This document shows, piece by piece, positions 1 to 8,549 of a stretch of 64,000 bases of DNA. The position numbers and the translations under genes are program-made. Positions within the stretch are counted from its first letter, which is position 1. The number at the start of each line of letters is the position of its first letter. The DNA is from Kutzneria chonburiensis. Lineage in GTDB: Bacteria; Actinomycetota; Actinomycetes; Mycobacteriales; Pseudonocardiaceae. The notes below the pieces were generated by a model. That model saw only the letters and a program-made list of their open reading frames with translations, did not search any database and had not been told where the DNA came from. The stretch spans positions 4,526,001-4,590,000 of the forward strand of contig NZ_CP097263.1 in the NCBI RefSeq assembly GCF_028622115.1, written 5' to 3'.

Positions 1-366
1 TTCCTGGTCTCCGACGCCGGCCTGCTGCGCTGCGAGGTCGTGCTGGTCGCCCGCAAGTCCACTGTGGACGATAGGCGCTGGGTCTATCTCGACGTCGGCC
101 GGTACAACGGACTGGCCGAGACCGAGAACGAATACATCACGTACCTGCTGGCAACCCCGGGTCGTGACGGCGACACGGGACCGGTCTACCTCGCGGGGCC
201 CACCTGCGACGGTGATGACGTGCTGTACCAGCACAACATCTACCGGCTGCCGATGGGGCTGCGCGCGGGCGACCAGCTGGACTTCCTCAATACCGGGGCC
301 TACACGGCCAGCTACTCGTCCATAGCGTTCAACGGTTTCGCGCCGCTGCCCACGCACTGCCTCTGA
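1..366 (+). CDS. Ornithine-type PLP-dependent decarboxylase, C-terminal part
   Basis: Only the last 121 residues lie in the window; the frame is open from base 1, so the 5' end is outside. It is the C-terminal beta-barrel of a fold-III PLP decarboxylase (ornithine/arginine/diaminopimelate group). GPTCDGDDVLY matches the conserved GPTCDSxD motif, whose Cys and Asp complete the active site across the dimer interface in ornithine decarboxylases. It is followed after 74 bp by speD and then by a spermidine-synthase homologue, so putrescine supply for spermidine is the likely role. The substrate-specificity region is not in the window, so lysine decarboxylase cannot be excluded. Confidence 0.85.
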   Translation, partial: FLVSDAGLLRCEVVLVARKSTVDDRRWVYLDVGRYNGLAETENEYITYLLATPGRDGDTGPVYLAGPTCDGDDVLYQHNIYRLPMGLRAGDQLDFLNTGAYTASYSSIAFNGFAPLPTHCL

Positions 367-440
367 ACAGGCAAACCCCCGATTTTGTGTGCAGGCCTCG
401 CCGGAGGTCTGTCTTCACCTGGAACAGTAGGGAGTGATAG

Positions 441-827
441 ATGACCGGAGTACTGGGCTCGGTGCAGGAGACCGTCGGGTCGTTCACCGGACAGCACGTC
501 CTCGCGGAGATGGAGGGCATCGACGCCGATCTGCTCAACGACGAGGCGTTGCTGCGCGACATCCTGACCAGGGTGCTCGACCAGGCCGGTGCGACCGTCT
601 TGGACGTGACCTCCAAGCGGTTCGAGCCGCAGGGCGTCACCGTGCTGGCGCTGCTGTCGGAGTCGCACGCCTCGCTGCACACCTACCCAGAGATCGGGTC
701 GGTCTTCGTCGACGTCTTCACCTGCGGCCACCGGGCCAAACCCGAGCTGGCGGTGCAGCTGCTGGCCGAGGAGCTGCGCACCGGGTACGTGCACGCGAAG
801 ACCATCCGCCGCGGCAAGGACGACTGA
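441..827 (+). CDS. speD: S-adenosylmethionine decarboxylase proenzyme
   Basis: 128 residues, the normal length for the small prokaryotic AdoMet decarboxylase. It makes decarboxylated AdoMet, the aminopropyl donor for spermidine. The hallmark ESHASLHTYPE is at residues 74-84: the proenzyme cleaves itself between Glu74 and Ser75, and Ser75 becomes the pyruvoyl cofactor. His80 and Cys95 (in DVFTCG) match the conserved processing and catalytic residues. The ATG at 441 follows AGGGAG (430-435). It lies between the decarboxylase and the aminopropyltransferase, and the three genes look like one operon. Confidence 0.95.
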   Translation: MTGVLGSVQETVGSFTGQHVLAEMEGIDADLLNDEALLRDILTRVLDQAGATVLDVTSKRFEPQGVTVLALLSESHASLHTYPEIGSVFVDVFTCGHRAKPELAVQLLAEELRTGYVHAKTIRRGKDD

Positions 828-865
828 CTTTCCCTTGCCTGACATGAAGATTGTGAGAAGTTGAC

Positions 866-1738
866 GTGACAACACTGGAACGAACCAGCCAGATCCACGA
901 GCCGGTCGGCCACGGCCTGACCCGGGTGTGGGACCTGGACGAGGTGCTCTTCGAGGGCGACACCGCCTTCCAGCACGTCGTGATCGCCCGTACCGAGCAG
1001 GGCGTGTCGCTCTTCTGCGACAACGACCGGCAGAGCACCGAGTTCAGCCAGCTGACCTACCACGAGGCGCTGATGGTGCCGGCACTGCTGCTGGCCGACA
1101 AGATCGAGTCGGTGCTCGTCGTCGGCTCCAGCGAGGGCGTCGTGTGCCAGATGGCCGTGGCCTCGGGCGCGACCCGCGTCGACCACGTGGACATCGACAC
1201 GCAGGCCGTGCAGCTGTGCGCCGAGCACCTGCCCTACGGCTACACCCCCGAGGAGCTGGCCCGCGCCGAGCGCGGCGACGGTCCCGTGCAGGTGCACTAC
1301 GCCGACGGCTGGCAGTACCTCGTGGACGCCGCCAACGGCGACACCCGGTACGACATCGTGCTGGTCGACCTCCCCGACGAGCGGGAGGAGGAGGCGCAGC
1401 ACAACCGCCTCTACGGCGTCGAGTTCCTGACCATGTGCAAGGCCGTGCTCGCGCCGGGCGGCGTGGTCGTCACCCAGGCCGGTTGCCAGACCATGTGGCG
1501 CAACCAGACTTTGCTCACCTCGTGGCGCCGGTTCACCGAGGTCTTCGGCACCACCGCGTACTACGGCTCGGACGAGCACGAGTGGGCCTACCTGTTCGGC
1601 CGCGCCGACGAGGTCGCCGACCCGACCGCGCTGATGCAGTCCCGGCTGCCCGGGCTGGGCTACCGCCCGGAGTCCATCGACGCCGAGGCGCTGGTGGGCA
1701 ACTCCGTGCCCCCGTACCGGGTTCGCCACCAGGGCTGA
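866..1738 (+). CDS. speE: Spermidine-synthase-like aminopropyltransferase
   Basis: 290 residues with GTG start. The order is an N-terminal beta domain (1-60), the TYHEALMVPAL segment (64-74) typical of spermidine synthases, and a Rossmann methyltransferase-like domain. It should transfer the aminopropyl group from decarboxylated AdoMet to putrescine. The nucleotide-binding loop is unusual: VLVVGSSEGVV (83-93) stands where most family members have GGGDGG. The catalytic-Asp region reads YDIVLVDLPDE (162-172) instead of the common D-x-x-D-P form. Family membership and operon context are strong; amine specificity is uncertain because of these changes. Confidence 0.85.
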   Translation: MTTLERTSQIHEPVGHGLTRVWDLDEVLFEGDTAFQHVVIARTEQGVSLFCDNDRQSTEFSQLTYHEALMVPALLLADKIESVLVVGSSEGVVCQMAVASGATRVDHVDIDTQAVQLCAEHLPYGYTPEELARAERGDGPVQVHYADGWQYLVDAANGDTRYDIVLVDLPDEREEEAQHNRLYGVEFLTMCKAVLAPGGVVVTQAGCQTMWRNQTLLTSWRRFTEVFGTTAYYGSDEHEWAYLFGRADEVADPTALMQSRLPGLGYRPESIDAEALVGNSVPPYRVRHQG

Positions 1739-1749
1739 CCCGTCGCCAT

Positions 1750-1781
1750 ACATGGGCCTGGTGTCCGCACCAGGCCCATGT
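1750..1781 (+). terminator. Terminator hairpin after the polyamine operon
   Basis: A perfect 14-bp inverted repeat (ACATGGGCCTGGTG / CACCAGGCCCATGT) with a TCCG loop starts 12 bp after the speE stop. There is no T-tract, as is usual for high-GC actinobacteria. Confidence 0.75.
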
Positions 1782-1815
1782 AACGGTGCGCACGCGGCCG
1801 GCGACTGCTTGAGTT

Positions 1816-2664
1816 GTGGTGGGCCTGCTGATCGTCGTCGCACTCGGCGCGGCCGTCGGTGTGCTGCTCGCGTATCTCTTGTACCGCAAGCAGTACCAGC
1901 TCGCCGGCGCGGTCGTGGCCTTGGTGGCGGTGGTGCTCGTGCTCACCGGATTGCCGCTGGACTCCAACCCGATCGGGGCACCGCCGACCACGTCGCCGCC
2001 CGCCACTGCCGGCAGCAACCCCGACGACAGCACCCAGCACATCTTCCAGACCACGGTCGTCGGCGACCAGCAGTATCTGATCGACGGCTACGTGAGCTAT
2101 CCCGACAAGGTCACCACGGACGTGGACCAGGCGGTGATCTTCTCGGCCTCGGTGTGCGGCAGCGCCAGCAGGCGCTGTGGCGGCGCACCGGCTCCGCTGC
2201 CGGCCACGCCGAGCACATCGACGACCGCCCAGGCCCCGACCAAGATCGGTGCTCGCATCCGCGGACACCTGACGTCTGATGCGCCGGCGCAGATCGACCT
2301 GGACTCGACGGAGATCCAGCCGGTGCTGCGCGACACCGACCGTGCGGTCTGGTCGTGGACGGTGAAGCCGAGTGCCAGCGGCAGCTACACGCTGACCGCC
2401 ACCTTCACGCCGTTGCGGGCGGACACTGCCGAACCGCTGGCGGCGGACACGCAGGTGAGCGCCGTCTTCGAGGTGCGCCAGACCACCGGCCACGCGGTCG
2501 GCAGCGTGTGGACGGTGCTCAGCAGCGGCCTCACCGCGATCATCGCCTCGCTCAGCGCGCTGGGGATCACCGGGGTGGCGGTGTGGACCTGGTTGCGGCG
2601 CAAGAAGACCAAGGCCGCAGAACCAGCCAAGCCGGCCAAGCCGGGCCGCAAGCGCCGGCGTTGA
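1816..2664 (+). CDS. Membrane protein with extracytoplasmic beta domain, unknown function
   Basis: 282 residues, GTG start. Two hydrophobic helices at the N-terminus (about 2-20 and 29-48) are followed by a Pro/Thr/Ser-rich linker and a soluble, probably extracytoplasmic region of about 170 residues. A third hydrophobic segment (about 240-262) precedes a Lys/Arg-rich cytoplasmic tail (RRKKTK...KPGRKRRR). Two Cys at about 112 and 119 could form a disulfide. I do not recognise the family. It lies after the polyamine operon but beyond that operon's terminator, so co-transcription is doubtful. Confidence 0.7.
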   Translation: MVGLLIVVALGAAVGVLLAYLLYRKQYQLAGAVVALVAVVLVLTGLPLDSNPIGAPPTTSPPATAGSNPDDSTQHIFQTTVVGDQQYLIDGYVSYPDKVTTDVDQAVIFSASVCGSASRRCGGAPAPLPATPSTSTTAQAPTKIGARIRGHLTSDAPAQIDLDSTEIQPVLRDTDRAVWSWTVKPSASGSYTLTATFTPLRADTAEPLAADTQVSAVFEVRQTTGHAVGSVWTVLSSGLTAIIASLSALGITGVAVWTWLRRKKTKAAEPAKPAKPGRKRRR

Positions 2665-2695
2665 GTTCTGCACGAAACCGACATTCGGTGTGACG

Positions 2696-3969
2696 CTAAG
2701 CGGGACTCGCGGGGGTCAGGGCGGGTTCGGGGAGCGGGGCTTTGCGGCTCGCCAGCATGAGCAGGGACAGGACCGCGGCGAAGCAGCTGAGCAGGCCGGC
2801 GACGTACCAGGCCACGTCGTAGTTGCCGAGCTGGTCGCGGACGATGCCGGCGGCGACCGCGGCGAAGGCGGCGCCGACCTGGTGGGAGGCGAAGACCCAG
2901 CCGAAGACGATGGGCCCGGCGGTGCCGTAGTAGCGGCGGCACAGGGCGACGGTCGGCGGCACGGTGGCGACCCAGTCCAGACCGTAGAAGACGATGAACA
3001 CCAACATGCTGGGATGCGTGCTGCCGGCGAAGAGGCTGGGCAGTGCGAAGAGGGACAGCCCGCGCAGACCGTAGTACGCGCCGAGCAGCACGCGGGAGTC
3101 GAGGCGGTCGGTGAGCCAGCCGGAGAAGATCGTGCCGACGATGTCGAAGACACCGACCAGGGCCAGCAGGGACGCGGCGGCGGTCTCCCCATGCCGTGAT
3201 CCATGGCGGCGGGGATGAAGTGCGTGCCGACGAGGCCGTTGGTGGTGGCCCCGCAAATGGCGAAACCGGCGGCCAGCAGCCAGAAGTTGCGGGTCCTGGA
3301 CGCGCCGGCCAACACCTGGATGGCCCGCCGGCCGGCGCCGACGGTGATTTCCGGGCGAGGCTGGGGCTTCGTCGCCCCGTACGCGAGCAGGCCGATCTCC
3401 TCGGGACGGTCCCGCAGCAACCACGCGACCAGCGGCACCACGATCAACGCCGCGGCGGCGACCGTCAAGGCGGCGATGCGCCAGCCGACGGAGCCGGCGA
3501 TCGAAGCCAGCAGCGGCAGGAAGACCAGCTGCCCGGCCGCGCTGCCGGCGGTGAGCACGCCGGTGACGATGCCTCGGTGCTTGACGAACCAGGCGCTCGT
3601 CACGGTGGCGACGAAGGCCAGCGCCATGGAGCCCGTGCCCAGGCCGACCAGCACCCCCCAGCACAGGATGAGCTGCCAGCTGGCGGTCATGAACACCGTC
3701 AGACCGCTGCCGACGGCGACCACGAACAGGGCCACCGACACCACCCGGCGGATGCCGAAGCGCTCCATCAGCGCGGCGGCGAACGGCGAGGTCAGGCCGT
3801 ACAGGGCCAGGTTGACCGAGACGGCGGCCGAGATCGTGCCCATGGACCAGCCGAACTCGGCGTGCAGGGGATTCATCAGGACCCCGGGCGTCGCCCGGAA
3901 CCCGGCCGCGCCGACCAGCGCGACGAATGTGACGGCGGCCACCCACCAGGCCCGATGCAGCTTCAACAC
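2696..3969 (-). pseudogene. MFS transporter, interrupted by a -1 frameshift
   Basis: A 12-helix major facilitator transporter of the monocarboxylate/oxalate-formate-antiporter type. The first 260 codons (from ATG at 3969, MLKLHRAWW...) read cleanly to HFIPAAMDHGMG; the rest (ETAAASLLALVGVFDIVGT to the end) continues in another frame. The join is at the C run 3187-3190 (GGGG on the coding strand), where one extra G would restore a single ORF of about 424 residues. Both halves are otherwise well conserved, so this is either a very recent mutation or a sequencing error. It is divergent from the GlxA-type regulator at 4041, which may control it. Confidence 0.85.
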
Positions 3970-4004
3970 GCCGGAAATCCTGACAAGGATGGCCGGCCGG
4001 AACG

Positions 4005-4022
4005 AGTGGCCCGAAGGCCACT
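4005..4022. promoter_or_regulatory. Inverted repeat in divergent promoter region
   Basis: AGTGGCC-CGAA-GGCCACT is a perfect 7+7 inverted repeat in the 71-bp gap between the divergent MFS transporter and the GlxA-type regulator. Its position suits an operator for the regulator; this is inference. Confidence 0.35.
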
Positions 4023-4040
4023 ATGTGCAAGAATCAGGCC

Positions 4041-5018
4041 ATGACCCATCGCGTGGTGGTGCTGGCCCTGGAAGGCGTGGTGGCGTTCGACCTGAGCATC
4101 GCGTCGCGGGTGTTCACGTCGGCGTCGCTGTCCTCGGGCCGGCCGCTGTACGAGACGCTGACCTGCACGCTGGACGGCGGACCGGTGCGGACGACGGCGG
4201 GCTTCCGGCTGATGCCGGACCACGGACCGGAGATCCTGGCGACGGCGGACACGGTGGTCATCCCGGGCCCGTACGAAGGGCCGCTGATGGAGTCCAAGGA
4301 GCTGTCGCCGGAGCTGGCAGCGGCGCTGAAGACCGTGCCGGAGAAGGCGCGCTGGGTGTCGATCTGCACGGGGGCGTTCGTGCTGGCGGCGGCGGGCATG
4401 CTGGACGGGCGCGAGGCGACGACGCACTGGTTCCACGCCGACGAGCTGGCGGAGCTGCATCCCCAGGTCCACGTCACGCCGGACGTGCTGTTCGTGGACG
4501 ACGGCCAGGTGCTGACCTCGGCCGGCGCCGCGGCGGGCATCGATCTGTGCCTGCACATCGTGCGTACGGATCACGGCAGCGAGATCGCCAACCACACGGC
4601 CCGGCGCATCGTCGTGCCGGCCTGGCGTGAGGGCGGCCAGCGGCAGTTCATCGAGCGGCCGGTGCCGGAGGTCGCCGACGCCGGCACGTCGGCGACCCGG
4701 CAGTGGATGTCCGAGCACCTGGACCAGCCGGTCGACCTGCGCCGGCTGGCCGCGCACGCCCGGATGAGCGTGCGCACGTTCACCCGCCGGTTCCGCGAGG
4801 AGACCGGCCTCAGCCCGGGCCGGTGGCTGCTGCGGGAACGGGTGGAACGGGCCCGGCACCTGCTCGAGTCGACCGACCTGTCGGTGGAGCGGATCGCCCG
4901 CGACGCCGGCTTCGGCACGACCGCCGGCCTGCGGCAGCACCTGAACGCGGCGGTCGGCGTCGCCCCGCTGGCCTACCGGCGCAACTTCACTTGTAAGGAT
5001 CCTGGCCGACCGGCCTGA
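4041..5018 (+). CDS. GlxA-family transcriptional regulator (DJ-1/PfpI + AraC HTH)
   Basis: 325 residues. The N-terminal half (about 1-190) is a DJ-1/PfpI amidotransferase-like sensor domain with the nucleophile-elbow region SICTGAFVLAAAG. The C-terminal half (about 220-318) carries two AraC-type helix-turn-helix motifs (LRRLAAHARMSVRTFTRRF and VERIARDAGFGTTAGLRQHL). An in-frame ATG 18 bp upstream (4023) is possible, but 4041 (MTHRVVVLAL) fits the family N-terminus. It is divergent from the MFS transporter; its last 32 bp overlap the convergent SDR gene. Confidence 0.9.
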   Translation: MTHRVVVLALEGVVAFDLSIASRVFTSASLSSGRPLYETLTCTLDGGPVRTTAGFRLMPDHGPEILATADTVVIPGPYEGPLMESKELSPELAAALKTVPEKARWVSICTGAFVLAAAGMLDGREATTHWFHADELAELHPQVHVTPDVLFVDDGQVLTSAGAAAGIDLCLHIVRTDHGSEIANHTARRIVVPAWREGGQRQFIERPVPEVADAGTSATRQWMSEHLDQPVDLRRLAAHARMSVRTFTRRFREETGLSPGRWLLRERVERARHLLESTDLSVERIARDAGFGTTAGLRQHLNAAVGVAPLAYRRNFTCKDPGRPA

Positions 5019-5688
5019 TCACGATCTCGTTCACGTCCACAGTGGACGGCTGGGCCAGCGCGTAGAGCACCGCCCTGGCCACGTCGTCCGGCGCCAGCTT
5101 GGGGTCGTCGCGGCGGTCGGACGGGATGGCGTCGGTGTCGGTCAGGCCCGGCTGGATGATCGTCACACGCACGCCGGTGCCGACACATTCGGCCCGGATG
5201 GCCTGCGCCATACCGCTGACGGCCCACTTCGTCGCGGAGTAGAGGCTGCCGGGACGCACGCCGCGACCGGACGCCGAGCCGGTGAGCACCAGGTGCCCCT
5301 GGAAACGGGTCAGCACCGGCAGGGCGGCGCGGGCGGTGTAGGCCGGCCCGCACACATTCGTGACGACCATGTCCCGCCACAGCTCGGGATCGTCGCCGCC
5401 GCGGCCGAGGAACGAGGTGCCGACGCTGCTGCCGGCGTTGGCGAACACCGCGTCCAGGCGCCCGAAGTGGGCCTCGGCCTGCTCGACGACGCCGCTGATC
5501 TGCTGCCAGTCGCCGACATCGCACGGCAGCGTGAGCACCGGGGTGTCGAAGCTCCCGGCGAACGCCGTGAGCCGGTCGGCGTGGCGGGCGGTCAGGACGA
5601 GGCGGTAGCCCGCCCGCGCGGCCATCCGGGCAGTGGCGGCGCCGAGCCCGCTGGAGCCGCCGGTGATCAGCAGCACTGGATCGGTCAT
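4987..5688 (-). CDS. SDR-family NAD(P)-dependent oxidoreductase
   Basis: 233 residues, classical short-chain dehydrogenase/reductase. The cofactor motif GGSSGLG is near residue 10, NAG at about 86, the catalytic Ser in LTGSASG, and YSATK gives the catalytic Tyr and Lys. ATG at 5688 is chosen because AGGGTGAGG sits just upstream; a GTG three codons earlier is less likely. Substrate unknown. It overlaps the end of the GlxA-type gene tail to tail and diverges from the permease at 5749. Confidence 0.9.
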   Translation of the reverse strand: MTDPVLLITGGSSGLGAATARMAARAGYRLVLTARHADRLTAFAGSFDTPVLTLPCDVGDWQQISGVVEQAEAHFGRLDAVFANAGSSVGTSFLGRGGDDPELWRDMVVTNVCGPAYTARAALPVLTRFQGHLVLTGSASGRGVRPGSLYSATKWAVSGMAQAIRAECVGTGVRVTIIQPGLTDTDAIPSDRRDDPKLAPDDVARAVLYALAQPSTVDVNEIVIRPVGQDPYK

Positions 5689-5723
5689 GAACCTCACCCT
5701 AGGGGTCGACGGACTGGCGGAAT

Positions 5724-5738
5724 TACCCCCAGGGGGTA
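5724..5738. promoter_or_regulatory. G-tract palindrome, CsoR/RcnR-type operator candidate
   Basis: A perfect palindrome TACCCCC-A-GGGGGTA ends 10 bp before the permease ATG. G-tract palindromes flanked by TA are characteristic of operators of the CsoR/RcnR/CstR (DUF156) copper, nickel or persulfide sensors. It could act on the permease and on the divergent SDR gene. Confidence 0.5.
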
Positions 5739-5748
5739 TGCTCCGGAC

Positions 5749-6891
5749 ATGTTCATCGTGGATGCGTTGGCCATGGCCGGATCGATGACCTGGGAGATCC
5801 TCTGGGCGCTGATCCTGGGTTTCGCCCTGTCGGCGGTGGTGCAGGCGGTGGTGCGACGGTCCACTGTGGTCAGATTGATCGGCACCGACTCGCCGCGCTC
5901 ACTGGCCATCGCGGCCGGCCTCGGCGCGGCGTCCTCCTCGTGCTCGTACGCGGCGGTGGCGCTGGCTCGGGCCCTGTTCCGCAAGGGCGCGAACTTCACC
6001 GCGGCGATGGCCTTCGAGATCGCCTCCACCAACCTGGTCGTCGAGCTGGGCGTGATCCTGGCCCTGCTGCTGGGCTGGCAGTTCACCGTGGCCGAGTTCG
6101 TCGGCGGGCCGATCATGATCGTGCTGCTGGCCCTGCTGTTCCGGCTGTTCCTGCGCTCACGGCTGGTGGCCGCGGCGCGAACGCAGGCCGACAAGGGCAT
6201 CGCCGGCTCGATGGAAGGCCACGCGGCCATGGACATGTCGCTCAACGGCCAGAAGCTGTTGTCCCGCCAGGGTTTCACCGCGGTGTCGCACGTGTTCGTG
6301 ATGGAGTGGGCGGCCATCCTGCGTGACCTGGTGATCGGCCTGCTGATCGCCGGCGCGGTCGCCGCCTGGGTGCCGGACTCGTTCTGGCAGGGCTTCTTCC
6401 TGGCCGACCACCCCGTGCTCGGCGCGATCTGGGGGCCGATCGTCGGCCCGATCGTGGCGATCCTCAGCTTCGTCTGCTCCATCGGCAACGTGCCGCTGGC
6501 CGCCGTGCTGTGGTCCGGCGGCATCAGCTTCGGCGGCGTGGTCGCGTTCGTCTTCGCCGACCTGATGATCCTGCCGATCCTGAACATCTACCGGAAGTAC
6601 TACGGCACCCGGATGGCGCTGTTCGTGTTCGGCACCTTCTTCGCCGCGACCGTCGGCGCCGGCTACCTGGTCGAGCTGCTGTTCGGCGTGACCGGCCTGA
6701 CCCCGACCGACCGCTCGGCCCGGATCGTCGAGGCCGGCATCAGCTGGAACTACACGACCTGGCTCAACATCGTGTTCACCCTGCTCGGCCTGGCCCTGGT
6801 GCTGCGGTTCTTCCGGTCCGGCGGCCGGGACATGCTGAAGATGATGGGCGGCGCGCCGGACGCCGGCGAGCACGACCACCACCACATGTGA
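5749..6891 (+). CDS. Permease of the UPF0718/ArsP-like family
   Basis: 380 residues with about eight to ten membrane helices in two blocks separated by a soluble loop (about 145-180). The segment SSSCSYAAVALARALFRKG with its Cys, and the second-half SFVCSIGNVPLAAVLW, resemble the paired conserved segments of the DUF318/UPF0718 permeases, the family of the organoarsenical exporter ArsP. The tail is His-rich (EHDHHHM), consistent with metal contact. ATG at 5749 is preceded by the G-tract palindrome, so metal or persulfide control is plausible. The transported species cannot be told from sequence. Confidence 0.8.
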   Translation: MFIVDALAMAGSMTWEILWALILGFALSAVVQAVVRRSTVVRLIGTDSPRSLAIAAGLGAASSSCSYAAVALARALFRKGANFTAAMAFEIASTNLVVELGVILALLLGWQFTVAEFVGGPIMIVLLALLFRLFLRSRLVAAARTQADKGIAGSMEGHAAMDMSLNGQKLLSRQGFTAVSHVFVMEWAAILRDLVIGLLIAGAVAAWVPDSFWQGFFLADHPVLGAIWGPIVGPIVAILSFVCSIGNVPLAAVLWSGGISFGGVVAFVFADLMILPILNIYRKYYGTRMALFVFGTFFAATVGAGYLVELLFGVTGLTPTDRSARIVEAGISWNYTTWLNIVFTLLGLALVLRFFRSGGRDMLKMMGGAPDAGEHDHHHM

Positions 6892-6903
6892 CGTGGCTCT
6901 ACC

Positions 6904-7950
6904 GTGGGACTAACCCACGACGGCACGGCGTTGACGTCAAACGTGACCGAAGCCAGTGGTGTGCCCCTGTCCGTACTCGACCTCGCCCCGGTGTCGCAGG
7001 GTTCGACCAGCGCGCAGGCGCTGCGCAACACCCTCGACCTGGCCCGGCACGTCGAGCGGCTGGGCTATCACCGGTACTGGCTGGCCGAGCACCACAACAT
7101 GCCGGGCGTCGCCAGCTCGGCCCCGGCGGTGCTGATCGGGCAGGTGGCGGCGGCGACCGAGACGATCCGGGTCGGGTCGGGCGGCGTGATGCTGCCCAAC
7201 CACCCGCCGCTGGTGGTCGCCGAGCAGTTCGGCACGCTGGAGGCGTTCCACCCGGGCCGGATCGACCTGGGCATCGGACGCGCGCCGGGCACCGACGGAG
7301 TAACGGCACAGGCGTTACGGCGCAGCACCGGGCCGCTGTCGGCCGACGACTTCCCGCAGCAGCTGGCCGAGCTGCTGCGCTACTTCGAGGAGCCGGCGCC
7401 GGACCAGAAGGTGGTCGCGGTCAACGCGCCCGGCAACAAGCCGCCGCTGTGGCTGCTCGGCTCCTCCGGCTACAGCGCCCAGGTGGCCGGCCTGATGGGC
7501 ATCCCGTTCGCCTTCGCGCACCACTTCAGCGCCGAGAACACGTTGCCGGCCTTGGCTTTGTACCGCGAGGCGTTCCGGCCGTCGGCCGTGCTGGACCAGC
7601 CGTACGCGATGGTCGCGGCCGCGGTGGTGGCCGCCGATGACGACGAGCACGCCCGCTATCTGGCCGGCCCGAGCGGGCTGTCGTTCCTGCGGCTGCGCAG
7701 CGGGCGGCCGGGGCTGTTCCCGTCGCCGGAGGAGGCCGCGGCCTACCCGTACACGGACCTGGAGCGGCTGTTCATCGAGGACCGGGCCCGGTCGATGATC
7801 ATCGGCGGGCCGGAGACGGTGGCGTCCCGCGTCGCCGAGCTGCTGGAGTCGACGCAGGCCGACGAGCTGATGGTCACCACCATGGTGCACGACCACAATG
7901 ACCGGCTGCGTTCTTACGAATTGCTGACCAAGGCCGTTCGCGGTTCGTAA
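6904..7950 (+). CDS. LLM-class flavin-dependent oxidoreductase
   Basis: 348 residues, luciferase-like TIM-barrel monooxygenase. Recognisable segments are [13 protein letters not shown] near the N-terminus, [40 protein letters not shown], and [10 protein letters not shown], all typical of the FMN/F420-dependent LLM group with the conserved His pair. GTG at 6904 lacks a good ribosome binding site; GTG at 6943 or 6961 would remove a non-conserved N-terminal tail and may be the true start. It lies 12 bp after the permease and may be co-transcribed. Substrate unknown. Confidence 0.88.
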   Translation: MGLTHDGTALTSNVTEASGVPLSVLDLAPVSQGSTSAQALRNTLDLARHVERLGYHRYWLAEHHNMPGVASSAPAVLIGQVAAATETIRVGSGGVMLPNHPPLVVAEQFGTLEAFHPGRIDLGIGRAPGTDGVTAQALRRSTGPLSADDFPQQLAELLRYFEEPAPDQKVVAVNAPGNKPPLWLLGSSGYSAQVAGLMGIPFAFAHHFSAENTLPALALYREAFRPSAVLDQPYAMVAAAVVAADDDEHARYLAGPSGLSFLRLRSGRPGLFPSPEEAAAYPYTDLERLFIEDRARSMIIGGPETVASRVAELLESTQADELMVTTMVHDHNDRLRSYELLTKAVRGS

Positions 7951-7968
7951 GCACCTATTGTCTTGTGA

Positions 7969-8017
7969 GCGCCACCGATGGCGCGGTGGAATCGTTCCAT
8001 GGTGATATCGGTGGCGC
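7969..8017. repeat. 11-bp inverted repeat at the start of the DoxX-like gene
   Basis: GCGCCACCGAT (7969-7979) and ATCGGTGGCGC (8007-8017) are perfect inverted copies 27 bp apart and span two candidate start codons (7978, 7999). It could be an operator or an mRNA hairpin, and it hints that the true start is downstream (for example GTG 8023). Confidence 0.4.
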
Positions 8018-8511
8018 ATGAGGTGCAGACCTCGACCCGGCTCACCCGCTGGCTGATCACGGCCGTGCGGGTGATCACCGGAATGCTGTGGGTGCAGAAC
8101 GTGTCCTGGAAGTCGCCGCAGCCGCCGAACTACGGCGGATTGCGGATGTGGACCCAGGACGCCGTCGACCATCCCGTTCTCCCGCCCTTCTCCTGGCTGG
8201 TCCAGCACGTCGTGCTGCCCGGTTTCCCGCTGTTCGGGGCGCTCGCGCTGGCCGTGGAGATCCTGCTCGGCGCATTCCTCGTCGTCGGCTTCGCCACGCG
8301 ATTCTGGGCCGTAGTCGGTATCGGTCAGACGCTGGTCATCACCCTGTCGGCCCTTTATGTGCCCGGCGAGTGGTTCTGGTCCTATGCGCTGATGTTCGTC
8401 GCCCATTTCGCCGTGTTGGCCACCGCTGCCGGCCGATTCGGCGGTGTCGACGCCGTGCTGCGTCCCCGCTGGCAGGCCAACGGCAACAAGTGGCTGCTGC
8501 TCGCATCCTGA
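7978..8511 (+). CDS. DoxX-like membrane protein
   Basis: Up to 177 residues (170 from ATG 7999). Four hydrophobic segments and the layout WLITAVRVITGMLWVQNVSWK ... LVEILLGAFLVVGFATRF match the DoxX/DoxD family, membrane proteins linked to quinone and thiol redox reactions. It heads a cluster with a small membrane protein, an NDH-2-like flavoprotein and a polytopic protein, suggesting a membrane redox unit. The start is uncertain because of the inverted repeat over the 5' end. Confidence 0.75.
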   Translation: MARWNRSMVISVAHEVQTSTRLTRWLITAVRVITGMLWVQNVSWKSPQPPNYGGLRMWTQDAVDHPVLPPFSWLVQHVVLPGFPLFGALALAVEILLGAFLVVGFATRFWAVVGIGQTLVITLSALYVPGEWFWSYALMFVAHFAVLATAAGRFGGVDAVLRPRWQANGNKWLLLAS

Positions 8512-8549
8512 ACTGAACGACTCCGTCGCGCGTAAATCAAGGAGTGGGC

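Noticed and set aside
2679-2691. ACCGA-CAT-TCGGT hairpin between convergent genes as a terminator
   Set aside because: Only a 5-bp stem; too weak to list, though it is in the right place.
3181-3200. Programmed ribosomal frameshift in the MFS gene
   Set aside because: No slippery heptamer or downstream structure of the known kind, and similar breaks at other G/C runs suggest error or mutation.
5293-5748. An N-terminal extension of the permease across the SDR gene
   Set aside because: It lies antisense to the SDR coding sequence; the permease homology starts at ATG 5749.
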